Assembly (NCBI GenBank): GCA_001598975.1
Contig: BBXU01000367.1
Location: 1 to 18,488, forward strand
Length of the DNA: 18,488 nt
Origin: Parachlorella kessleri
Lineage: Eukaryota > Chlorophyta > Trebouxiophyceae > Chlorellales > Chlorellaceae
Direction of reading: 5' to 3'
Shown here: piece by piece, positions 8,740 through 18,440 of the stretch
How the letters are laid out: every line of letters starts with the position of its first letter
How positions within the stretch are numbered: the stretch's first letter is position 1
Translations under genes and position numbers: made by a program
The notes under the pieces: generated by a model
Told to the model about the DNA's origin: nothing
What the model saw: only the letters and a program-made list of their open reading frames with translations
The model's database searches: none

Positions 8740-10929
8740 ATGGACAGCGCCTGGTCGCTGGAGGCAGAGCTTGCTCAGCCTGTGTCGATGGGGGTGAGCA
8801 ATTGGCCTGGAATGCTGCCTATCTTGTAGCCGAGTGTTGCTTTAAGCAGCTTGCGGTAACGACTTATACACTCGCTGCTTAAGCTTTTCTGGGACAGGGC
8901 AGAAGCTTGCCGCTGTTTGGTAGTGATGCACACTGCTCCGGTAGTCTGCACCGTTCAGCGCAAAGCACCCAAGTGTGCACGCCCTGCACTTGAATTGGGG
9001 TGACCCCTGCGCAGTGTGGATTTCCCAACTGTTTTGTGCTTACCTACTGGCTGCAGACAACTATTATGGCAGCCAGCTACGATGGGGGCGTTGTAATGGG
9101 GGCAGACTCCCGCACATCCACCGGCTCATATATTGCAAACCGTGTGACTGATAAAATCACACCGCTGGGGCACCGGATATACATCTGCCGCTCCGGGTCA
9201 GCCGCAGACACTCAGAACCTGTCTAGATATGTCACAGTGAGTGAAGGCGTGCGCCGCGGTGTGGTGCCAGGTGGCGGGGGGCACAGGTGGCAGGATTCAT
9301 GAGCTTGAGCTGGGCTTCCGCTTGAAATCCCTCACTTAACGACGCGCTTGGCAGCCACAGCAGAGGCGTTGCGAACAGCTCCCGTGCTCACTCCCTGGCC
9401 CTCGAGGAAGCGTCATCCATCTTGCTGGCGCGGTGGTTGCCCCACACCGTGGCTACGGCTGTGCCCTGCAGTGGTTCCTTGAGCAGCACCAGATGGAGCT
9501 GGGGGAGGAGGCGGAGGTGAAGACAGCAGCCAAGCTGGCGCAGGAGATGGCCTACCAGAACAAAGTGAGAGCCCTGGGAGGGGCTGGCTATGGGGTTACC
9601 CATGGAGACGCTTCGTTATATGTATGGCTTTCCAAGTGTTGGAAGCCAGCGCAGGGGGGTCCTTGCGGGTGAAGCAAAGGTGGCTCAGCCAGGATGAAGG
9701 ACTGCCCTAGGCGGCCTCCGAAGAGTGATGGGTCAAGTTCAATCAGCTGAGCCACTAGGGTCTTGCGCCAGGGAGTTGTCCCCACTTGCACAGTGTCATG
9801 GTGCCAGCCAGGCCTGTGGGCTGGGCTGCACCTGTGACATGCTGTGTGCCCTTGCACCTGCTGCCTCTGACTGTTCATCCATCACCCCTCACCTCACCAC
9901 CCCCGTTCTCCCGTGTGCAGAACTACTTGCAAGCGGGGCTGATCGTGGCGGGATGGGACAAGCGGGAGGGCGGGTCGGTGTATGGCATCCCGCTGGGGGG
10001 CACGCTGGTCAAGTCTCCATTCACCATTGGGGGCTCGGGGTCGGCGTACATCACAGGCTTGTGCGACAAGCTTTGGAAGGTGGGGGCAGGAGCAGGCACT
10101 GTGGATGTCATGCTGTGGGGCTTGTGCGTCATACCATGCGGTGTGCCTGGCCATCCACAACGTAGCTAACTTTCGATTTCTATTGCCAAGCCCTGGACTG
10201 CGCTGTTCGCAGCTGCCGCGCTACTCCTGCTTGTCTGCTGCAGCCACGCCTGGCTCATATCAGACCATGAGCACTGAGCTGGGCGGGGCGTGTGTGCAGG
10301 CAGAGTGCCTATAGTGTACATTCCGCGCTTCAGTGGACCCACGACATGTCTGCTTTGGTCTGTGCCCTGCAGCCCAACATGACCCGCGAGGAGTGTGTCG
10401 CGTTTGTGGTGAAGTCAGTGAGCCATGCTATGGCTCGCGATGGCTCCAGCGGCGGCTGCATTAGGACTGTTGTGATCAACAAGGACGGCGTCTTCCGGGA
10501 TTTCATCCCCGGTGGGTGGGCTTGTTTTCCCAACCGGGCAAAGTGGGAGGTGCCGTACGTGACCTTGCACAAGGTGCACTTCATGCCAGCCCGGACACAC
10601 ATGCAGAGGCAGGCGGTGTTTCTGTTAGTGGTCGCAGAGGTTTATGCAGCTAGTGTGGTCTAACAGCCTACCGTCATCTCACCATGCTGCCGTGCGTCCG
10701 GACGGGGTGGTGCATGCCACTGAAAGTTGGTGTTTGGTGTCTCAGTCAGTCTCCTTTAATCGGATGGCAAACCGCAATCTGGCCCTGCTGCCTTGCGTCC
10801 ACCACGGAAGGACCAATCCAGAGTGTAGGTGTGAGGTTCAGCTGGTGTTCCGATTGCAATGCAGGTGACCAGGTTCCTGTGCGGTATGGAGAGCTGCAGC
10901 CGCCTCGTAGGACAGTAGTGGCGGCTTAA
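8740..10929 (+). CDS. PBA1: 20S proteasome subunit beta1 (PSMB6/PBA1 type), caspase-like active site, 229 aa
   Basis: Exons: 8740-8793, 9057-9236, 9472-9564, 9921-10079, 10373-10511 and 10865-10929 (TAA). All are GT-AG and in phase, totalling 690 nt; the family is usually about 230 aa. Residues 1-18 are the propeptide ending SMG, and autocleavage before [10 protein letters not shown] exposes catalytic Thr1. Counting from that Thr, Asp17 (GADSRTS), Lys33 (VTDK) and Arg45 (ICRSGSA) are in place; Arg45 forms the acidic-preferring S1 pocket of beta1. Further conserved blocks are [17 protein letters not shown] and ARDGSSGG, the last two holding the Ser and Asp that support catalysis. The C-terminal tail is [21 protein letters not shown]. 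The subunit cleaves after acidic residues inside the 20S core in nucleus and cytosol. The first intron falls exactly at the cleavage site between SMG and TTI. Confidence 0.96.
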
Positions 10930-11073
10930 CCCTGGTTATGAATAGGGCCTGCGAGCCACTTCACTGTTGGAAGGGTTAGGGCTAGGTGATCAGAAGTGGT
11001 TAGGGCCTGGTGCTGCCGTACCGGGCTAACTACTGCGAGAGCGTAGGTTGGCTTTCTGTATGGACAGGCTTAG

Positions 11074-11078
11074 TGTAA
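11074..11078 (+). terminator. TGTAA poly(A) signal of the proteasome beta1 gene
   Basis: TGTAA lies 145 nt after the stop codon at 10929, the expected signal and distance for a chlorophyte mRNA 3' end. The call rests on motif and position only. Confidence 0.55.
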
Positions 11079-11514
11079 GCCATAGCTTGCATCACCAGCG
11101 GCAGCCAGTTCTTTGCATCACCTCATCTGTCGGGCATATCCTGCTTACTTGATGACTTGAATACCCCCAGGGCTTAGGGGGGTGATATATTGAATGCAGT
11201 GCAAGTTACAGCGGGGCGGAGGAAATGGTTGCACTGTTGACCCCAGCCTGGGTACTAAGAGCACCCAGCTTCAGGCATAAGCTGCAGGCATAAGCTTATT
11301 CCCTGTTCGCACTACCTGCCACCCATGCTAATAACTTCTTGAAGACCTCTCAGTGGCTGAGTATGGATGTCTGGCAGTACCACAACTCCTATGCTCAATT
11401 GCCCTCGCCACTTGGAGACTTGAGGAGCATGAGGAGCCTGCTGTGCGGCACAGCGCCTGCGAAGTCCCACTCAAAGAGCCACCGATAAATATCGCATTTC
11501 TGATCATTCACATA
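11079..11514. promoter_or_regulatory. Spacer and 5' region of the mogA-type gene
   Basis: No exon is visible here apart from the presumed 5' UTR of the next gene. The frame of that gene is open upstream of its ATG back to about 11353 but has no ATG, so this stretch is read as leader. The sequence caggcataagctgcaggcataagctt near 11274-11297 contains two adjacent copies of aggcataagct. Confidence 0.4.
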
Positions 11515-13022
11515 ATGGCCACTGCTCAGGCGCCGGTGCTCCAAGGAGGGTCCGAAGAATCGCTTGGAGACTTTGCTAGGTTTGGCGTGCTGACGGTGAG
11601 CGACAGGGCTAGTCAGGGAGTCTATGATGATCTTAGTGGGCCTGCAATCCTGCAGTTCTTCCACGAGGCCGTCAAGTCAAGGTAGGCCGGTACTTGGTCG
11701 TGGCTAGCATGTGGGCATGTCAGAACATCCAGGCGCAACTTTTGTTCTGTGGCTTGTTTGAGCAGGTGGCAGGCAGAATACAGGGTGATCCCAGACGAAA
11801 GACACATAATAGAGCAGACGCTGAAGGACCTGGTGAGCCGCCCACCCACTACTTGCACAAGCTGCCTCCAGAGTTGTGTCTTCGGTTGCTCTCAATCCTT
11901 TCTCCCAAGGACATGCCCAGCCTCACCGTTTTTGGATTCCACGATGAGGCCAGCCTGTGAGCAGGTGGAGTCTGCCGGCAGGACCTCTTCCCCCATCAGC
12001 ATCGTGAGGATTGCAACCCACAAGGGCGGGGAGCTGCCTGGGCACTGTGCAGGTCGACAAGGAGGGCTGCTGCCTGGTGGTGACCACGGGTGGCACGGGG
12101 CCGGCAGCTCGGGATGTCACGCCAGAGGCGACTGAGGCGGTGAGAAGGGATGGTGGCTATGGTTGTGCTGTACTGGTCCGCGACCTGGATGTGGTTGCAG
12201 GAGAGCGAGAAAGAGTTTGTTGATGACAAGCAGTACTGGCAGAGCAGAGCATGGATGCCATCCCTAGGCAAGACTCCAGCAAAAAACGTTGGGGCGTGCT
12301 GCTATGAGATGGGTCAGTTATCATCCCAGGCATGCATGCCGTAGGCCTTGGCTGGCTGCAGGTGCACCAGCAAGCAGTATGTACAGTGCCTGGATAAAGC
12401 AAAGAATGTACGTGTGCAGACTGAGGGACCATAGCAGCTCCACATGGACATGCCTGAGCACGTTGCACATGTGAGCACTCATTCGCCATAACCTGGCCCC
12501 TTTACCAGGTATGTGATCGCATGATGCCGGGCTATGGCGAGCAAATGCGGGCCATCAGCCTGCGATACGTGCCCACGGCAGTGCTGTCGCGGCAAACAGC
12601 GGGCTTGCGGGGCAAGGCACTCATCATTAACCTTCCCGGCAAGCCAAAGTCCATCAGAGAAACATTTGATGAGGTAAGCGTGAAGGTGTTAGCCGGGTGC
12701 AAGGGCGCTTGGGAAGCAAGCTGAGCTGCCAGCCGGGCTGGTGTATTGGCCGCCGAGGCAGCGCTGCAGCCATCCTTTAGGCAGGCTGCTGGCACCACAA
12801 TGGGCAGCTTGACTGTGGGAGCCAAGGCTTTGGTGGGGCCCTTGCTGTCAGGAGTAAAGAGACCTATGCTTGACGCCGGCTTTGCAGGTCTTCCAATCAA
12901 TCCCAGCCTGCATCGACCTGCTGGAAGGCCCCTATATAGAGACGCACCCCCAAGTTGTGAAGGCTTTTAGACCAGGGACCATGGAGCGGAAGGAGAAGCC
13001 TTCGCAGCCCAAGCAGCAGTGA
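11515..13022 (+). CDS. mogA: Molybdopterin adenylyltransferase, bacterial MogA type, 206 aa
   Basis: Exons: 11515-11681, 11766-11832, 12053-12139, 12509-12673 and 12888-13022 (TGA), 621 nt in phase with GT-AG introns. The protein runs through the MogA/MoaB fold: FGVLTVSDRASQGVYDD at residues 23-39, then YRVIPDERHIIEQTLKDL, the molybdopterin-binding TTGGTGP loop, ARDVTPEAT with the catalytic Asp, PGYGEQMRAISL, PTAVLSRQTAGLRG, ALIINLPGKPKSI, and C-terminal LLEGPYIETHPQVVKAF. It adenylates molybdopterin using ATP, the step before molybdenum insertion in molybdenum cofactor synthesis (nitrate reductase, xanthine and sulfite oxidases). The closing GEQMRxISL and LLEGPYxET blocks match Escherichia coli MogA more closely than the G domain of plant CNX1 as I know them. 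There is only a 22-residue leader, so it is probably cytosolic. The basic Lys/Gln tail (KEKPSQPKQQ) is extra. Confidence 0.93.
11853..11960 (+). pseudogene. F-box-like fragment inside an intron of the mogA-type gene
   Basis: In the frame starting at 11853 the intron encodes LHKLPPELCLRLLSILSPKD followed by MPSLTVFGF before a stop at 11958-11960. The LPPEL...LLSxLSPKDxxSL pattern is typical of the F-box, which binds SKP1 in SCF ubiquitin ligases. The segment is in intron 11833-12052, on the sense strand, 20 nt after the donor, and cannot join the host frame through a usable splice pair. I read it as a captured exon relic. Confidence 0.45.
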
Positions 13023-13713
13023 GAGACAGACAGAGGCTAGGTGCTGCTGGGCAAGTGACCTCTGCTCGTGTGAAAGCAGGGGCGCAGCATGCTCTGAAGC
13101 CTTGGCAGAGACGTCAGAACCAGCTGTAAGGAGGGATGGATACATACATTCCTCATTGTCACGGTCGGATAAGGAAAGTGGTCGAGCTGCAACCCTCAAG
13201 GATGCATGCTGAGACCTGCGGGGGTGTCCGCCCTGGCACCAAGGGAACATAGGAGTGTGTTGGTAGCTGGAAGCCTCGCAGGCCCCGTCTTTCTGCACTG
13301 CAATCTTGGGGCCGCATGGTCTGCAAGCAAATGCCGTATCATGTTTTGAATGATAGGTTATTAGATGTCGATGTTGTCGTGCATGGCCGACACAGTTGAT
13401 GTGTTATAAGTGCTGCTTCCATTGTTAAATAGCATCTGTAGACAGGCCGCTAGACGCGGTTGGAGAACAACTGCATCTGAAGTGGTGACAGGGGTCACGA
13501 CCTTGCCAAATCCCGCATACGCACAATGTGGTTCTAAGGTATATAGTTGCCCGAACTAATGGGATTTCCAAGGGCGCCGGCAGGCATGCCTGTCTGATCT
13601 GGATCCACGTGGACTGCCAGCAAAACTTATCCCCTCGTCAAGACCCCACGCCCCTCTTTGAAACAATTCCATGCCAAGATCGTTTAGGGCAGCCCCGCCG
13701 CGTGTTGCTCAGT
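13023..13713. other. Intergenic region with a TGTAA poly(A) signal, then upstream region of the GILT gene
   Basis: No splice-consistent exon is seen. TGTAA at 13125-13129, 103 nt after the mogA-type stop, is a likely poly(A) signal. From about 13528 the frame of the next gene is open but has no ATG before 13714, so this is read as its 5' UTR. Confidence 0.5.
13125..13129 (+). terminator. TGTAA poly(A) signal of the mogA-type gene
   Basis: The chlorophyte poly(A) motif lies 103 nt downstream of the TGA at 13022. The call rests on motif and position only. Confidence 0.55.
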
Positions 13714-15554
13714 ATGCAGCAGGCGTCCTTCTTTGTAAGGGTGGCCCTCATTGCGTGTCTGTGCTTATTGATAGGGACGCTAATACCTTCACCCTGGCGG
13801 TCCACCTCTTTCCTAGCAAACCTGCCGCCTGAGGAAGACTGTGGCACGCCCGATGGGAAGCGTTCTAGGCGAGGCCTGGTACCCGTGGAGCTGTATGCCG
13901 AGGTGGGCATTCAACCTGTAGTACGTCTTGCGATCGGCCCTGCCCTGTACCCAGACGATAGGGTTTCAGGCCACAACTTCAGGCAGGGCTAAGGAACCCA
14001 GGCTGCTCCCCTGGTTTTGGCACTGCAGGCTCTCTGTCCTGATACAACCCATTTTGTTCAAGGTACATTGGCCCCGCTTTTTGAGAACGGCATTGCAAAG
14101 CTTATGACCTTTCGATATATAGCTTTTGGCAAGGCCAAGCACACTCCTGAGGGCTTGCAGGTGCGATGGCCTGGGAGGTCTACCTGCTTACCTCCCCATT
14201 TTACCAGTGCACATCTGAACTTATGTGATAGCTCAGGAACAGTAGGAACGCAGTCTGTTGCAAACTCCGTTCAATGTGCTCTCCTCAAGAGGATGTGCTG
14301 GTGATAGCAGGCAATGCCGACAGAGGTGAGGGATGAGCTGCACTGACAAGTCTGGTTGCCATTTAGCTCCTTTAGGGGTAATGTCATTTTGTTGGCTGCC
14401 GTGCTTGCAGTGTCAGCACGGCCTTCCGGAGTGCCGCGCCAACCGATACATCAATTGCGCCCAGGCAAGCTGATGCTGGACGCGCACGTGCAACGTCATC
14501 TTAAAACTTTGCCCCTTGAACAACGCAGCCGTCCAGTCGCCTTTGACTTACATCTTGTGCTTGTCTATGCACTAGCTGCATGTCTCCTCACAGCCCTCAC
14601 ATGTCATGCCTGAGCGCAGAAACTGCACCCGCGGAACACCACCAACTGGTTTGCCTACGTGCTCTGTGTCCAAGGCAAGCCGGCTGAAGAGATTGAGGAG
14701 GCTGCTTCCAGCTTCTGTGCTGAGCAGCGTGGCTGGGACGCGGACGAGCTGGCTGACTGTGCAGAAGGTGGGTGCTATCTAGTGGTACGGGCGCTACCTA
14801 GGGGGAGGTGGCATGGATTGCTGCTTTTGCACTAAAGAATACGGGCTGTTGTTGAGGTTGGTTAGAGACCAAGCCAGGGAAGTCCAAGGTGTTTTGAATA
14901 GCCGTTGTGAAGGCGGGTCAGCCAGAGGTGCAGTGGGCAGGTGCTTACTGATGCCTCGTCCCATGTCTGACGTCTCTGGCGAAGTCAGTGGTGGGCCAAC
15001 GGGTCCTAACTGTATTCTGAGGGCCCGCCCGCATGGCATGTGTCTTGCAGGAGACCTGGGGGACTCGCTAGAGAGGCATGCCGGCAGGGCCAGCACTGCC
15101 CTTAACCTCACCTTTGTGCCATGGGTAGGTCCTGCCCCGCTGGCTCCACCGAACGGCGCCACGCCATCGCCGCCTGTCATTGGAATTCTGTATCATGACC
15201 TCATACAATCAGCTTTGGAAGAGATTCTATATTCTCGTGCAGGTGCTGGTCAATGGCTACTCCATTACTGCTGATCTGGAGCATCTAGGCCGGTTTGTGT
15301 GCGCGGCATATGCCGGCTCCCACTCCCGGTACGTGGGCTGGGCATTCCAATGGGTGCTGCTGCTGGACAGCTGCGTCTACTTCCTGTGCTATTCGCAACA
15401 CAGGGATGAATACTTAAGAAGCAAGAAATCCACTCTCCTACAGAGGGCGGGTTGCTTAGCGGGCCTCACTGGTATGTGCATGCCTTGCAGGCCTGCTGCC
15501 TGCTATGAAGCTCTCACAATCGAGCAGCCATGGCATGCTGTGGCCATGACATGA
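13714..15554 (+). CDS. GILT family (gamma-interferon-inducible lysosomal thiol reductase-like) secreted protein, 248 aa
   Basis: Exons: 13714-13902, 14029-14160, 14411-14464, 14620-14767, 15051-15124, 15243-15328 and 15491-15554 (TGA), 747 nt in phase. The third intron (14465-14619) has a GC donor; the rest are GT-AG. The N-terminus is a clear signal peptide (MQQASFFVRVALIACLCLLI). The thioredoxin-like start VPVELYAEALCPDT is followed by the family signature CQHGLPECRANRYINCAQ, then NTTNWFAYVLCVQG, LNLTFVPW, VLVNGYS and FVCAAYAGSHSRPAAC, all standard GILT landmarks. GILT proteins reduce disulfides in acidic or secretory compartments. Here the usual CxxC active site reads CPDT, so the resolving cysteine is missing, which would favour a monothiol or non-reductase role. 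Asn sites at NTT and NLT could be glycosylated. TGTAA at 15836-15840 fits as the poly(A) signal. Confidence 0.92.
14465..14619 (+). other. GC-AG intron in the GILT gene
   Basis: The exon ending NCAQ is followed by gcaagc, and reading on would hit TGA within three codons. The next exon begins after gagcgcag at 14620 with KLHPRNTTNW, which continues the protein in phase. No GT donor nearby gives an open join, so the donor is GC, a known minor donor class (AG/GCAAG). Confidence 0.8.
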
Positions 15555-15835
15555 AATTGAATGGCAGCAATGCCTTGCCTTATGTCCTGGTGGGTGCATA
15601 GAACAGCACCTACGCAGGTAGAGCCTGGCTAGGGTGTTACATTGCCTCAAAATGACTTTGTTACAAAACTGTGCCCACAACTCCTTTGAGGGCTGTCAGC
15701 AAGGTTGAGGCGGGTCGGAAAACCAACACTCCCGCTTCGAAGTAGTCCTGAGGAACTACCAGACGTGGTTACCACAGTTGTTGAGTTCATCCCAGGTGAA
15801 CTCGAGTTCAGCTGATATCTTGCCCCCGTCCCTGT

Positions 15836-15840
15836 TGTAA
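15836..15840 (+). terminator. TGTAA poly(A) signal of the GILT gene
   Basis: The motif lies 282 nt after the stop at 15554. The call rests on motif and position only. Confidence 0.5.
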
Positions 15841-17505
15841 GCTCTTGGCAAGCATTCGTAGGGCACCCTGTCCGGATCACAACCTCAAAAGCGCATCATC
15901 CTCTGAGGGCCAAGTGACGGTGGCGGCGGTAGCTGCCTTGTAATTGGTGACGGTACTCACCCTTGGCTTTAAAAGATCGTCGGCACCTTGATGGCACGAA
16001 CGTTCGACATTGTCCTGCGCTGCTTGGGAAGGTGGCCCGCTACAACCGTTCGACCAGTGGCGGCGCTTATGTCCCATCGAAGGATGGCCGACAGTGCTGG
16101 CGACCCAGGCATGGTTTCACTCCACACAAGCAAGAGATGAAACTCAACTTAGCCTGGCACGAACGAGCCAGCTGCCTGGCAGGACACCACCAAACGCTAT
16201 CCTAGCTACTCTATTGGCAGTTTCTGGTGTGAAAGGAGGGTTGCTGCCAACTGTGCAGGTGGCGGGCCCCTTGGAGGTGTGGGTGGGGCAGGGATGGGAG
16301 AGATGGCGCCTCCTGCAGCAGGCAGGTGGAATGCAAGGGCAGGTTCACAGGTGTGGTTCGGGAGTGTGCACCGCTGGTCTAAAGCCTCAAACCTTCTGAA
16401 AATCTCTCGCTTATCAGCCATGCTTAACGGTCTTGTACTGCCTGGGTTTGTTCGCAGACGTGGTGGTCGACATTGGCAGGCAGCACACGTCCTCTGGGCT
16501 AATAAAACTAGCTTCACCTCCAGTCTTACCTTGAGAGTGTGCAACTCACATGCGTGCGTAATCCTGCGTGCTAGAATACATACAGCAAGCAAAATGCGTG
16601 CTGTTCAGGGACAATGACAGAGGAGGACCTTCGGCGCGTGGGCCTGGCTGACAGTGAGGCCTTCACTGACACAACGAAGGGCGCTGGGGCTAGCAACACT
16701 CAAAGCTCACCAGGTGATAGTTGGTCCTGTTACAATGCACGTGGAGTGGAGATATTTGCTAGGAATGGTGGAAGATATATACCCGAAAACATATCTATCT
16801 GCTTGGCATGTGTACCATCTATACAAAGATTGTATCTGGAATTGAGATGCTGCAGGGTATGGGGGCGGGAGCGGTGGCATCTATGAAGAAGGGCGGGGTG
16901 ATGAGGGTTTGCGGGCAAGTGCACCACCAGAGGGAGGGGAGAGAGGTAGGGTATGAGAGTGCAGCGTAGCCTGCTACACGTAGCAAGCCTCCGCCATGAT
17001 TGTCTCACACCCAGCCGATGCAGGCATGGCCATCGCACTGACCTAGGCAGTGCTGGGACACCCGTAGCACATTGAGGATGCGTTTGTTGTTCCTGCAACC
17101 TCACACCAAATACGGTATGCACGTGGAGTCCGCTGTGGTCTTGTTTCATCATCCTGGTTTGGAAGCTGTCACATGCTGGATGCTGGGTGCAGAGTACATC
17201 ACAAGCTACAGGAGCGACAAGGATGCAGACGTTGGTGATGTGCAGCGTGGTGGGTTGTAGGCCTTGCTGGGGAAGTTGGCAGAGGCTGCAAGGCAGCATC
17301 ACTTTCCTGAAGGATTGTGAGTGGGGCAAGGTGCCTCACCACGAGCCACCATGCGATGGGCAGCAGGGCCTCAACTGTGGCAGCTCACCTCTGCAATGAG
17401 AGGGGCACCTCGTTGGGCTTCGCACAGCTGCAAGCAAGCGACTTGCTCGTGTACGGGGGTCTGCAGCATTGGATGTGCAGTGGATATTCTGCTAATGATG
17501 TGCAG
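15841..17505 (+). other. Unresolved region with several coding-like plus-strand segments
   Basis: I could not assemble one gene here. Segments that look coding and have plausible splice borders are: 15991-16031 (MARTFDIVLRCLG, then a gtggcc donor); about 16219-16257 (FWCERRVAANCA between tggcag and gtggcg, in phase with the previous one); about 16459-16530 (DVVVDIGRQHTSSG after ttcgcag); 16614-16713 (MTEEDLRRVGLADSEAF, then gtgata); 17261-17316 (ALLGKLAEAARQHHFPEG between ttgtag and gtgagt); and about 17402-17505 (LGFAQLQASDLLVYGG). Links between the later ones are not phase-proven. They may be exons of one unknown gene ending at 17634, or a decayed gene. Confidence 0.3.
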
Positions 17506-17634
17506 GTGGGGCGCCTGGAAGTGGCGGCCAAGGGTTTGGAGGTGCATCTGGTGGAGTGTACGAAGAGGGGCTCGAGGATCCCACGGGTGGGCGGCCTTGA
17601 CCTGAAGACAGTACATCTCTCTCTCACGCCCTGA
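17506..17634 (+). CDS. Probable terminal exon of an unknown plus-strand gene
   Basis: The segment starts right after gatgtgcag and is open for 42 codons to TGA at 17632-17634. It encodes VGRLEVAAKGLEVHLVECTK and then RGSRIPRVGGLDLKTVHLSL, an alternating hydrophobic and charged pattern like a beta-rich domain. The frame is also open upstream through DLLVYGGLQHWMCSGYSAND, so the exon could start earlier. I recognise no family. See the preceding unresolved region for possible partner exons. Confidence 0.35.
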   Translation: MGRLEVAAKGLEVHLVECTKRGSRIPRVGGLDLKTVHLSLTP

Positions 17635-18356
17635 GGGCGGGTGGTTTTGTGGAGTGTGAGCCAATCTGCGTTCAGCAGAGCGAGTCCCGTCATAAAGCTG
17701 AGGTTCAGTTGCATTTTTTGCGGTGGTGGTCGCTTTATGTACCACAGGGGTTGTAGTTGGCAGCTGAGGGTGAAACACGGCAGAAGTTATGTGTATTCGT
17801 TACTTGCATACGAAGCTCCTGGTGTACCTGGTGTTAGGTTGTAGCATGCTGTGACGCAGGCATAAGACGGGTGTGTGACTCACTAGATCCAGCTGTTTTC
17901 TTACCAAGTGCAGTCAAGTCGTGATGTACATTGAAGCAGTGGACGTCAATAGGGTTGCTCCATCACGGCACTGCGAAGGGTTGCTGACCTGGCGCCCTGG
18001 CCTAAGCGCGCCAGCGGGTAGCTGATTGTGTCAGCCGAGGGTTGGGACGTCAGAGGGCCCATCTGACCCAACTATCATGCTGTGTCATACAAAACCCTAA
18101 CTGTTGCGAAGAGCACAGTCGCAGCTGGGAGTTCGCCTCAGATATGACGGAGTCTGGTGCACGGCCTAGCTATCCGCACAATGAACCTGGGATGGAAGGT
18201 ACGCAGTTCACTGAGGCGTGTCTGAGTGCAAAATCGGGCTAGGGTTGTCCTTACCAAAAACTTCAGGAGGGGCAACATGACAGTTGCGGCGGAGCTCACG
18301 ACTGCCAGCTCACTGGCTTAGGCTGACTCAGTGATAAGCACGGAGCAGGTCCGTGT

Positions 18357-18382
18357 ATATGAATGCCTACAGGCATTCATAT
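18357..18382. repeat. Perfect 12-bp inverted repeat with a 2-bp centre
   Basis: The left arm atatgaatgcct (18357-18368) and right arm aggcattcatat (18371-18382) are exact reverse complements around ac. The whole can form a tight hairpin or cruciform. No neighbouring gene explains it within the window. Confidence 0.9.
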
Positions 18383-18411
18383 TGATATCTCCAAGACCAC
18401 TGGCTCTGGTG

Positions 18412-18440
18412 GGACCCCCGGTTTCAGTAAGTTGGGGTCC
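18412..18440. repeat. 7-bp inverted repeat ggacccc / ggggtcc
   Basis: The arms at 18412-18418 and 18434-18440 are exact complements with a 15-nt loop. It lies 30 bp after the larger palindrome and could be a second hairpin, but arms this short arise by chance in GC-rich DNA. Confidence 0.4.

Noticed and set aside
11353..11514. In-frame upstream extension of the mogA-type gene
   Set aside because: The frame is open but begins only with GTG, has no ATG, and the sequence is unlike a transit peptide; ATG 11515 is the first usable start.
16206..16592. Minus-strand 128-codon frame containing MADKREIFRRFEALDQRC
   Set aside because: Part of it looks protein-like, but I found no splice partners or family, and the plus-strand signals nearby are somewhat better. 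Left out rather than excluded firmly.
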